Shown here: positions 39,654 through 46,549 of the stretch, piece after piece | How the letters are laid out: each line of letters starts with the position of its first letter | Numbering within the stretch: the stretch's first letter is position 1 | The notes under the pieces: model-generated | Told to the model about the DNA's origin: nothing | The model's input: only the letters and a program-made list of their open reading frames with translations | The model's database searches: none | NCBI RefSeq assembly: GCF_015694525.1 | Contig: NZ_JADQDM010000019.1 | Location: 1-64,000, forward strand | From: Hymenobacter ruricola | GTDB lineage: Bacteria; Bacteroidota; Bacteroidia; Cytophagales; Hymenobacteraceae | Direction: 5' to 3' | Length of the DNA: 64,000 nt | Made by a program: the position numbers and the translations under genes

Positions 39654-41330
39654 TTATTTCCCCAGCAGCGCCAGCTGCGCCGAGCTGTCGCTCACGGCGT
39701 GCAGGGCGCGCTGCAGTTCCTGGTCCTGCTCGCGCAGCACCGTGTAGTAAGCCACTGTGCCGTAGGCGCTGCGGGCGATGTAAGCCTTCAGTTGATTGCG
39801 CAGCAGCGGCGCGCAGCGGTGCACGGTGCCTGCGTCGGCCCTCACGCCATCCTGGGCGGCCTGGGCAGCCAGGCTTGTCAACTGCGCATCCGAAATACGG
39901 AACGTGGCGTTAAACTGCTCGAAGCGCAGGCCTTCCAGCTCGGCTTTGTGGCCCTGGTAGAAGTTCAGGGCGAAGGCGCGGGCCACGCCGTGGCTCAGCA
40001 GCCGCGTGTAGTAGGCCGAGTGCGCGATGGAGTCGCGGGCCACGAATACGTCGGGCGTGATGCCGCCGCCGCCGTACACGGTGCGGCCGTGGTCGGTGCG
40101 GAAGCGCAACTCTTTGGCAAACTTGATGCTGTCGGCCGAAACCAACTCGCCGCGGGCAGCACGGTTGGCCACGTCGGCGCTGTACTCGGCGTAGTTGGCG
40201 CCGTAGGGCTTCTGGATGGAGCGGCCGGCCGGCGTGTAGTAGCGCGCAATGGTGAGGCGCAGCTCGCCGCCATCGCTGAGGGTGATGGGCTGCTGCACCA
40301 AACCCTTGCCAAAGGTGCGGCGTCCCACCAGGATGGCACGGTCGTGGTCCTGCAGGGCCCCGGCCACCACCTCAGCGGCCGAGGCGCTGCCTTCGTCCAC
40401 CAGCACCACCAGGGCGCCTTCCTCAAATTCGCCGGCCACTTTGGCGTAGGTCTGCGAGTCGTACTGCTCGCCCTTGCCGTCGGTGTACACGATTTTGCGC
40501 GAGCCACCGATGAACTCATCGGCCAGCCGGGTGGCGCGGTCCAGGTAGCCGCCGGGGTTGCCGCGCAGGTCCAGCACGAGGCGCGTGAGGCCCTGCCGGC
40601 GCAGGTCCACGAGCGCGGCCTTGAACTCATCGTACGTATTGGAGGCAAAGCGGCTCACCTTGATGTAGCCGGTCTGGTCGTCCACCAGGTACGCGGCGTC
40701 AATCGAGGAATTGGCAATGCGGCTGCGGGCGATGCTCACGCTCAGGTTGCGGCCCAGGGGCCGGCGGCGCAGCTCCACGGTGAGGCTGCTGCCGCGGGGG
40801 CCGCGCAGCAGCTCGCTCAGCCGGGCGGTGCTGAGGTGGGCGCCCGACACCCGCTTGCCTCCGATGCTCAGAATCTGGTCGCCGGGCTGCACGCCGGCCT
40901 GCTCGGCCGGGCCGCCGCTGAGCGGGGCCACCACCGTCATGGTATCGCGGAAGAGGTTGAACTCGATGCCCACGCCGTCGTAGTCGCTTTGCAGGAAGGC
41001 GTCGGTTTTCTGGCGGTCGCGCGCCGGGATGTACACGGAGTGCGGGTCGAGCTTTTCCAGCATCTGGCCCACGGCGTAGTCCGCGAGGCCTTCCGTGTCA
41101 ACGGAGTCAGCGTAGTCGCGGTCCACGTAGCTCAGGATTTCCTTGAAGCGCAGGTAGCCGCGGGCCGTGGCGTCGGGATTTTCTGACGAAGGCCGGAAGG
41201 GGTTGTTGGCCACCAGCACGCCGCAGGCCATGGCCAGGGCAAGCAACACGCCCTGCCGCAGCCACCCACGCCGCGGCCGGGGGGCAGCAGCGTGGACGGG
41301 TTCCGGAACAACGGGAGGGGTAGCAGACAT
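39654..41330 (-). CDS. C-terminal processing peptidase (S41, CtpA-like)
   Basis: A 558-residue envelope serine protease. The N-terminal hydrophobic segment (QGVLLALAMACGVLVAN) is an uncleaved anchor or signal. A PDZ domain follows (GVGIEFNLFRDTMTVVAPLS, AGVQPGDQILSIGGKRV), then the S41 core: YIKVSRFASNTYDEFKAAL, LVLDLRGNPGGYLDRATRLA, the nucleophile in VDEGSASAAEV and the general-base lysine in RTFGKGLVQQ. It degrades or trims proteins in the periplasm. The start at 41330 (MSATPPVVP) leaves a short cytosolic tail. The upstream AT-rich region separates it from ruvX. Confidence 0.94.
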   Translation of the reverse strand: MSATPPVVPEPVHAAAPRPRRGWLRQGVLLALAMACGVLVANNPFRPSSENPDATARGYLRFKEILSYVDRDYADSVDTEGLADYAVGQMLEKLDPHSVYIPARDRQKTDAFLQSDYDGVGIEFNLFRDTMTVVAPLSGGPAEQAGVQPGDQILSIGGKRVSGAHLSTARLSELLRGPRGSSLTVELRRRPLGRNLSVSIARSRIANSSIDAAYLVDDQTGYIKVSRFASNTYDEFKAALVDLRRQGLTRLVLDLRGNPGGYLDRATRLADEFIGGSRKIVYTDGKGEQYDSQTYAKVAGEFEEGALVVLVDEGSASAAEVVAGALQDHDRAILVGRRTFGKGLVQQPITLSDGGELRLTIARYYTPAGRSIQKPYGANYAEYSADVANRAARGELVSADSIKFAKELRFRTDHGRTVYGGGGITPDVFVARDSIAHSAYYTRLLSHGVARAFALNFYQGHKAELEGLRFEQFNATFRISDAQLTSLAAQAAQDGVRADAGTVHRCAPLLRNQLKAYIARSAYGTVAYYTVLREQDQELQRALHAVSDSSAQLALLGK

Positions 41331-41746
41331 TAATGGAGTATAGTTGTTAGCGTATAGAATAAATTGTAAGTTGAAATCAAAACTATTGAAACTTTCTCAG
41401 TTTATACAACAAACAGATAGTGGGAAGCCAATTTCTTTAATAAATACAGTATTTTAGATTCAAAAAGCAAATAAAGGGGTTAAATATCCGGGATATTGCA
41501 ATTGAAAATCAATCTTAATGACGCTCATTTTGACGAGTAAATTTATAACTTTACTCATTTAACATTGAAGTACTTTCGATAAGCCGGGGCAAAACCTCGC
41601 CGAGCAAAGGTCTTTTCGATGTCGGCGGGGGCGTGGTGTGGCAACTACGACAACGGTTGAGCTTCGGTTTGGGCCCTGCCCCTGCCCGTATCTTTGCCCC
41701 GGCGGCTCCGGCCGTCGCTTCCTCTACGCTTTTACCCCCCTGGCAC
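41331..41746. other. Divergent AT-rich intergenic region
   Basis: About 415 bases between the peptidase and ruvX starts. From 41340 to 41580 it is AT-rich, unlike its surroundings, and carries the candidate ruvX promoter at its right end. I see no gene or structured RNA. Confidence 0.5.
41668..41696 (+). promoter_or_regulatory. Candidate promoter of ruvX
   Basis: TTTG, 17 bases, TATCTTTG. Both boxes match the consensus exactly although spacing is two bases short of the usual 19-21. The -7 box lies 50 bases before the ruvX start. Confidence 0.5.
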
Positions 41747-42172
41747 ATGGGCCGCATTCTCGCCATCGATTACGGAAATAAGCGCGTGGGCCTCGCCGTG
41801 ACCGACCCGCTGTGCCTCATTGCCTCGCCGCTGGAAACCATCCACAGCAAGGAATTGGTGGCGTACGTGAAGGCCTACCAGCAGCGCGAGCCCTTGCGGG
41901 CCGTGGTGGTGGGCATGCCGCGCACGCTGCTCAACGAGCCTACTGACGCCACCAGCGCCGTGGTGGGCCTGCTTCGCACGCTGCGCCGCGAGCTGCCCGA
42001 CGTGCCCGTGCACGAGCTCGACGAACGGTTTACTTCGCGCATGGCCCACGCCGCCATGCTGGCCGGCGGCCTGGGCCAGAAGGCCCGCCGCGACAAGGCC
42101 ACGGTGGACCGCGTGAGCGCCACCTTAATTTTGCAGTCGTTTCTCGAATCGCCGCTGATGCGGGACGTTTAA
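41747..42172 (+). CDS. ruvX: Holliday-junction resolvase-like/pre-16S rRNA nuclease YqgF
   Basis: A 141-residue RNase-H-fold protein. MGRILAIDYGNKRVGLAVTD is the family start with the first catalytic Asp; VVVGMPRTLLN and VPVHELDERFTSRMAHAAM follow with the Glu/Asp, and the last helix has KARRDKATVDRVSATLILQ with the final acidic residue. It matures the 5' end of 16S rRNA. ATG at 41747 fits the family; an upstream frame start at 41633 would add 38 unrelated residues. It is followed after a palindromic element by def. Confidence 0.95.
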   Translation: MGRILAIDYGNKRVGLAVTDPLCLIASPLETIHSKELVAYVKAYQQREPLRAVVVGMPRTLLNEPTDATSAVVGLLRTLRRELPDVPVHELDERFTSRMAHAAMLAGGLGQKARRDKATVDRVSATLILQSFLESPLMRDV

Positions 42173-42187
42173 TAGTTGAATTACCGA

Positions 42188-42278
42188 AACGTCATGTCGA
42201 GCGCAGCCGAGACATCTCGCTCGGAAAACTAATTAGCTAAAGCACGCGAGATGTCTCGGCTGCGCTCGACATGACGTT
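42188..42278. repeat. Family 1 palindromic element, copy 8
   Basis: Perfect 33-base arms (42188-42220, 42246-42278) with AACGTCATGTCGAGC ends. It begins 15 bases after the ruvX stop and ends 21 bases before the def start. Confidence 0.97.
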
Positions 42279-42299
42279 CCTTTTGACCATTTTACTACT

Positions 42300-42908
42300 A
42301 TGATTTATTCCATTGTCGCCATCGGCGACCCCGTGCTGAAAACCAAAGCCAAGAACCTGCCCGCCGACCTGCCCGCTGCCGAGCTCAAGCAGCTGGTGGC
42401 CGACATGTTTGAAACCATGTACTCCGCCAACGGCGTGGGGCTGGCCGCGCCCCAGATTGGCAAGGCCGTCCGCCTGTTTGTGATGGACTCGACCCCGATG
42501 GTGGAGCTGGACGAGGAAGACCTGGCCGAGCTGGAAGAAGGCGAAACGCCCGAGCCGCCCGTGAAGCGCGCCTTCCTCAACCCGCAGATGGTGAGCGAAA
42601 CCGGCGAAGAATGGGGCTTTGAGGAAGGTTGCCTGAGCATTCCCGGCATCCGGGAGCTGGTGACGCGCCATGCCGACATCGTGCTGCGCTACGAGGACGA
42701 AAACCGCCAGGTGCACGAGGAAGCGTTTTCGGGCATGGCGGCTCGCATCATTCAGCACGAGTACGACCACCTGGAGGGCATCCTGTTCACCGACAAGCTC
42801 TCGGGCTTCAAAAAGCAGCTGCTGAAGGGCAAGCTGGCCCGCATCAGCAAGGGCGACGTGAAGCACGACTACCGCATGAAGTTTGCCGGCGACGGCAAGC
42901 GGCGGTAA
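42300..42908 (+). CDS. def: Peptide deformylase
   Basis: A 202-residue cytoplasmic metallohydrolase that removes the formyl group from new N-termini. Motif 1 GVGLAAPQIG, motif 2 EGCLSIPG (metal Cys) and motif 3 QHEYDHLEG (two metal His and catalytic Glu) are intact. An acidic insertion (ELDEEDLAELEEGETPEPP) between motifs 1 and 2 is longer than in E. coli but usual in the phylum. It lies between two palindromic elements. Confidence 0.97.
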   Translation: MIYSIVAIGDPVLKTKAKNLPADLPAAELKQLVADMFETMYSANGVGLAAPQIGKAVRLFVMDSTPMVELDEEDLAELEEGETPEPPVKRAFLNPQMVSETGEEWGFEEGCLSIPGIRELVTRHADIVLRYEDENRQVHEEAFSGMAARIIQHEYDHLEGILFTDKLSGFKKQLLKGKLARISKGDVKHDYRMKFAGDGKRR

Positions 42909-42918
42909 TTTTTTGCTA

Positions 42919-42997
42919 TTTGTCATCCTGAGCATTCTGCGAGAGCAGAGACGAAGGACCTTCGTCTCTGCTCTCGCAGAATGCTCAGGATGACAAA
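42919..42997. repeat. Family 1 palindromic element, copy 9 (loopless)
   Basis: A perfect 79-base palindrome: 39-base arms around a single central A (42958). The ends keep TTTGTCATCCTGAGC, but the middle (CATTCTGCGAGAGCAGAGAC) is unlike other copies and there is no loop. It begins 10 bases after the def stop. Confidence 0.97.
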
Positions 42998-43037
42998 AGA
43001 AACACAATTCCGCAGCCGGTTCCGTACCTTGTTAGCC

Positions 43038-44015
43038 GTGAAAAAATACGGACTGTTTCTGCTGCTTTGCTTGCCGCTCTTGCTGGCGGCCTACCAGGCC
43101 CAGGCCTGGGGATTTTTTGGCCACCGGCTGCTGAACCGGCTGGCCGTGTACACGCTGCCGCCGGGCATGTTTGGCTTTTACAAGGCCAACATCGACTACC
43201 TGACGGTGAACGCCACGCGGCCCGACTCGCGGCGCACCATCGTGCCCGACGAGGCCCCCAAGCACTTTCTGGACGTGGACCGCTACGGCGACAGCGCCGA
43301 ATACAAGCTCCCCCGCAAGTACGCCGACGCCGTGGCCCGCTACGGCGAAGACTCGCTGCAACGCCACGGCATCGTGCCCTGGAACGTGGTGGCCATGAAA
43401 AACCAGCTCACCGCCGCTTTCAAGGCCAAGGACACCGACCGGATTCTGCGCCTTTCGGCCGACATGGGGCACTACGTGGCCGATGCCTGCGTGCCGCTGC
43501 ACACCACCCGAAATTACAACGGCCAGCTCACCGGCCAGCGCGGCATCCACGGGCTGTGGGAGTCGCGGCTGCCCGAGCTGCTGAGCGCCGACTACGACCT
43601 GTTTACGGGCAAAGCGCAGTACCTCGACGACCCCACCAAGGCCATTTGGGCGGCCGTTATCCGCTCGCACGCGGCCGTCGATTCGGTGCTGCTGTTTGAG
43701 CGGCAGTTGACGGCGCAATCGGCCGGCGACCAGAAATTTGGCTACGAGCAGCGCGGCAACAACACGGTGCGCACGTATTCGCGCGAGTTCAGCCGGGCCT
43801 ACCACGCCCGGCTCAACGGGCAGGTGGAGCGCCAGATGCGCTACGCCGCGTCGCTGATTGGCAACTTCTGGTTTACCTGCTGGGTCGATGGCGGCTCGCC
43901 CGATTTGAGCCAGCTGCCGCGCACGCCGTCGGAAGTGGAAAAGCAACGGCTGGAGCGTGAGGCGAAGGAAGCCGCGGCCAAGCCCGTGGTGGCCGCGCCG
44001 GGGCACGACGAGTAA
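43038..44015 (+). CDS. Secreted zinc-dependent phospholipase C/S1-P1 nuclease-like protein
   Basis: A 325-residue exported protein. GTG at 43038 gives VKKYGLFLLLCLPLLLAAYQ and cleavage after AQA, so the mature protein would start with Trp (WGFFGHR), as required for zinc PLC and S1/P1 nucleases where the N-terminal Trp binds zinc. Further ligand candidates are His in GHRLLNR, DADMGHYVADACVPLHTTRN-type residues (H, D, H) and HGLWESRL. The trinuclear zinc site therefore looks intact. Substrate (phospholipid or nucleic acid) cannot be settled. The C-terminus is a Lys/Ala-rich tail. Confidence 0.82.
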   Translation: MKKYGLFLLLCLPLLLAAYQAQAWGFFGHRLLNRLAVYTLPPGMFGFYKANIDYLTVNATRPDSRRTIVPDEAPKHFLDVDRYGDSAEYKLPRKYADAVARYGEDSLQRHGIVPWNVVAMKNQLTAAFKAKDTDRILRLSADMGHYVADACVPLHTTRNYNGQLTGQRGIHGLWESRLPELLSADYDLFTGKAQYLDDPTKAIWAAVIRSHAAVDSVLLFERQLTAQSAGDQKFGYEQRGNNTVRTYSREFSRAYHARLNGQVERQMRYAASLIGNFWFTCWVDGGSPDLSQLPRTPSEVEKQRLEREAKEAAAKPVVAAPGHDE

Positions 44016-44032
44016 ACGCTTCGCTTAATTAA

Positions 44033-44073
44033 GGAATGAGGAATTTGAGTTTTACCGGCTATTTCCTCATTCC
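44033..44073. terminator. Hairpin between convergent phospholipase-like and Kir genes
   Basis: Eleven-base perfect arms (GGAATGAGGAA and its complement, 44033-44043 and 44063-44073) with a 19-base loop. The right arm overlaps the stop region of the convergent Kir gene. There is no strong T run, so terminator function is uncertain. Confidence 0.4.
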
Positions 44074-44984
44074 TCATTGAGCGGCAGCGTCTCGTGCAGA
44101 AGGTCCAAATCGACCACGGCGATGCCGTCATCGTCGACCTCGTAGGCGCGAAGGAAGCGGCGGTGCCACTCTATTTCGTCGTGGGTGTAGGAGTTGCGGG
44201 CGTGCACGTCCTGCGCAAAGGTGTCGTCGTAGCCTTTGAGCTGGATGATGATTTCCACGTCGAGGCGCTCATAATCTTCAGCCTGAAGCTCGTAGAGCGG
44301 GCTTTCCGGGGTGATGTCGTGCACCAGCGTCCAGCTCAGCGGGAAAAAGCTGAGGGAGTCGCGCTCCAGCGGCAAAAAGGCATAAGTCTGGTCGGTGGTG
44401 ACGGGGTGCACGGTTTTGAGCAGCACGCGGGCCTGCAAGTCAATGAGGATGTTGGAACGCTGGTTGGCGATGCGGAACTGCAGGCAGGGCAGGCCGTTGG
44501 CCCGGCGGCTGATGATGGCCGTGCGGCTGAAATGAATGCGCGCCGTGGGCCGCGAAAACCGCCCGTAGAGCAAGCCCGTGGCCAGCGCAAACGTGAGCAC
44601 GCCCACCAAAGCCTCCATGCTCGACACGAAGCCCGAGCCGTTGGTGGCCGGGTACACGTGCCCGTAGCCGACGGAAGTGAAGGTTTGGATGGAGAAAAAC
44701 AGCGCGCTCAGAAAGTCCTGCCACCAGCCGCGCGGCGCCATCACGCCCGGCAGGCTTTCGAGGCCGAGGGCGAGGTACACGAACGCAAACACCACGTTCA
44801 GCACGCTGAAAAACACCACCACTAGGCCGATGAACGGCCACCAGTTCATGCGGGTGAGCCATTGGTACGGGTCGTGGCGGTGCGGGCCGCCGCGCCGCCG
44901 CACGTTAAAAGAGCCGTCGTGGTTGATGGCCCGCTTGGTGCGGCGCGAGAACTTCTCGCCGATGCCGGGGTCGAGAGTGGGCAT
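44067..44984 (-). CDS. Inward-rectifier potassium channel (KirBac-like)
   Basis: A 305-residue inner-membrane channel. An N-terminal slide region (NWWPFIGLVVVFFSVLNVVF is M1) is followed by the pore helix and filter (FFSIQTFTSVGYGHVYP: TxGYG in the form TSVGYG), M2 (MEALVGVLTFALATGLLYGR) and a cytoplasmic immunoglobulin-like domain of about 150 residues (LQFRIANQRSNILIDLQARV, DITPESPLYELQ). The architecture is that of KirBac proteins, which conduct potassium. ATG at 44984 gives MPTLDPGIGEKF; a longer frame start at 45032 reaches into the palindromic element. Confidence 0.93.
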   Translation of the reverse strand: MPTLDPGIGEKFSRRTKRAINHDGSFNVRRRGGPHRHDPYQWLTRMNWWPFIGLVVVFFSVLNVVFAFVYLALGLESLPGVMAPRGWWQDFLSALFFSIQTFTSVGYGHVYPATNGSGFVSSMEALVGVLTFALATGLLYGRFSRPTARIHFSRTAIISRRANGLPCLQFRIANQRSNILIDLQARVLLKTVHPVTTDQTYAFLPLERDSLSFFPLSWTLVHDITPESPLYELQAEDYERLDVEIIIQLKGYDDTFAQDVHARNSYTHDEIEWHRRFLRAYEVDDDGIAVVDLDLLHETLPLNEE

Positions 44985-45017
44985 TTTCGGTTTAGAAAGG
45001 GCAATTGGATAAGGCAC

Positions 45018-45134
45018 CACAAGAACGGTCATGCGGAACTTGTCGAAGCATCTCTACCGCGCAAGCAATCCATTCGTATGGGGTAACTGCTGCGGTAGAG
45101 ATGCTTCGACAAGCTCAGCATGACCGTTCTTGTG
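45018..45134. repeat. Family 1 palindromic element, copy 10
   Basis: Forty-three-base arms (45018-45060, 45092-45134) with two mismatches, starting CACAAGAACGGTCATGC, and a 31-base loop. It is the only family 1 copy between divergent genes: 33 bases from the Kir start and 32 bases from the DUF486 start. Confidence 0.95.
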
Positions 45135-45166
45135 ACTCGCCAAAAATACCTTGCATCCCCCACTCC

Positions 45167-45541
45167 ATGAAAGGCGTCTATTCCCTGCTACTGCTCACCA
45201 TCTCCAACCTGTTCATGACGTTTGCCTGGTACGGGCACCTGCACTTGTTCAAGAAAATGGCCTGGTTTGCCAAGCTGGGCCTGTTTGGCGTCATCCTCGT
45301 GAGCTGGGGCCTAGCGCTGTTTGAGTACATTTTTCAGGTGCCGGCCAACCGGCTGGGGTTCGAGGAAAACGGCGGGCCGTTCAGCCTGTTCCAGCTCAAG
45401 GTCATTCAGGAAGTCATCACCCTTACGGTGTTCACGGTGTGCGCCGTGTTCGTGTTCAAAACCGACAAGCTGGGCTGGAATCACATCGTGGGTTTCGTGC
45501 TGCTGGTGGCGGCGGTTTACGTCATCTTTAAGAAGTGGTAG
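45167..45541 (+). CDS. DMT-like membrane protein (DUF486)
   Basis: A 124-residue protein with four hydrophobic helices (SLLLLTISNLFMTFAWYGHL, AKLGLFGVILVSWGLALFEY, VITLTVFTVCAVFVF, IVGFVLLVAAVYVIF) and the DUF486 motif ALFEYIFQVPANRLGFEENG between helices 2 and 3. It is a half-size relative of drug/metabolite transporters; substrate unknown. ATG at 45167 (MKGVYSLLLL) is the clear start; upstream codons lie in the palindromic element. Confidence 0.9.
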   Translation: MKGVYSLLLLTISNLFMTFAWYGHLHLFKKMAWFAKLGLFGVILVSWGLALFEYIFQVPANRLGFEENGGPFSLFQLKVIQEVITLTVFTVCAVFVFKTDKLGWNHIVGFVLLVAAVYVIFKKW

Positions 45542-45624
45542 CGGTTGGTGGGAGTTAGCGGCTTTTTCGGTAATCTTGCTGCTAATCCGGTTTCATCACC
45601 TCAAATCCCCATCAACAACTTCGC

Positions 45625-45954
45625 ATGGAGCAACCCTACCAACCCAATTCCGGCGCCGGCTTCGGCGGCATGCCGCCCATGGGCCCGCCGCCCAAAAACT
45701 GGCTCGTCGAGTCCATCCTCGTCACCATTTTCTGCTGCCTGCCCTTCGGCATCGTGGGCATCATCAAAGCCGCCGAAGTGAACAGCAAAATGGCTGCCGG
45801 GGACTATGCCGGGGCCCAGGAGTCGTCGCAGGCCGCCGGCAAGTGGACCAAAATCGGCTTCTTCGTGTCGCTGGCGGGCGGCGTTATCTACGGCTTGCTG
45901 CTGGCGTTTGGCATTGGCTCGGCCGTCATGTCGGGCATGACGGGTGCTCACTAA
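45625..45954 (+). CDS. CD225/dispanin family membrane protein
   Basis: A 109-residue protein. A Pro/Gly-rich N-terminus (NSGAGFGGMPPMGPPPKNWL) leads to the CD225 core: an intramembrane segment (VESILVTIFCCLPFGIVGII) with the conserved double Cys and KAAEVNSKMAAGDYAGAQ, then a second hydrophobic helix (KIGFFVSLAGGVIYGLLLAF). Bacterial members are of unknown function. The next gene (DUF2752) overlaps its end by 11 bases, so the two are coupled. Confidence 0.88.
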   Translation: MEQPYQPNSGAGFGGMPPMGPPPKNWLVESILVTIFCCLPFGIVGIIKAAEVNSKMAAGDYAGAQESSQAAGKWTKIGFFVSLAGGVIYGLLLAFGIGSAVMSGMTGAH

Positions 45955-46348
45955 CAGCCGTTTCTGGCCGGCGGTGCTCTTGCTGGGAGCGTTGGGGCTC
46001 GGCGCCGTGTACTTCGTGCTCGACCCAGCCCAACACCCCTTTCCGCGGTGCCCGTTTTTGCTGCTCACGGGGCTGTATTGCCCCGGCTGCGGCTCGCAGC
46101 GGGCCCTGCACGCGCTGCTGCACGGCGAGGTGGGCCGCGCGGCCGGCTTCAACCTGCTGGCCGTGGCGTGCGCGCCGCTGCTGGCCGTGGGCGCCGCCGA
46201 TGGCAGCCGCGCCTGGTTCACGGGCCGGGTGCAACGCGCGGCGCTGCTGTACCGGCCGTGGCCGGCGTGGCTGGTGGCGGGCGGCACGGTGGCTTTCGGC
46301 GTGCTGCGCAACCTGCCCGGGCCGCTGGGTGCGTGGCTGGCGCCGTAG
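45944..46348 (+). CDS. DUF2752 membrane protein
   Basis: A 134-residue protein. GTG at 45944 begins inside the CD225 gene. The DUF2752 motif CPFLLLTGLYCPGCGSQRAL is followed by HALLHGEVGRAAGFN and further hydrophobic helices (LLAVACAPLLAVGAADGSRA, AWLVAGGTVAFGVLRNLPG). The Cys-Pro-x-CG-Gln-R element may bind metal. CD225 and DUF2752 genes often travel together in Bacteroidota, which supports a joint role of unknown nature. Confidence 0.87.
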   Translation: MLTNSRFWPAVLLLGALGLGAVYFVLDPAQHPFPRCPFLLLTGLYCPGCGSQRALHALLHGEVGRAAGFNLLAVACAPLLAVGAADGSRAWFTGRVQRAALLYRPWPAWLVAGGTVAFGVLRNLPGPLGAWLAP

Positions 46349-46549
46349 CCGGCCGGCGCTTTTTCACTACAAATCCCTGGCTTGAGGCAGCTCAGCCGGG
46401 GATTTTCGTTTTCGCCAGTTGGCGGCCCGGCTTGGGGTGGCGGCACTTGGCCCACGGTTCTTACAATAACCTCGCACCCCGGCCCGGCGTACCAGCGGCA
46501 CTAGCGTTGGGCTCCCGCCCCGCGCTTTCGCCTGTCTTTTCTGCTGTTT

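Noticed and set aside
4428..45134. Family 1 palindromes as plain intrinsic terminators
   Set aside because: They lack T tracts at the arm ends, one copy lies between divergent starts and conserved outer sequence exceeds what a terminator needs. A secondary role in 3'-end formation stays possible.
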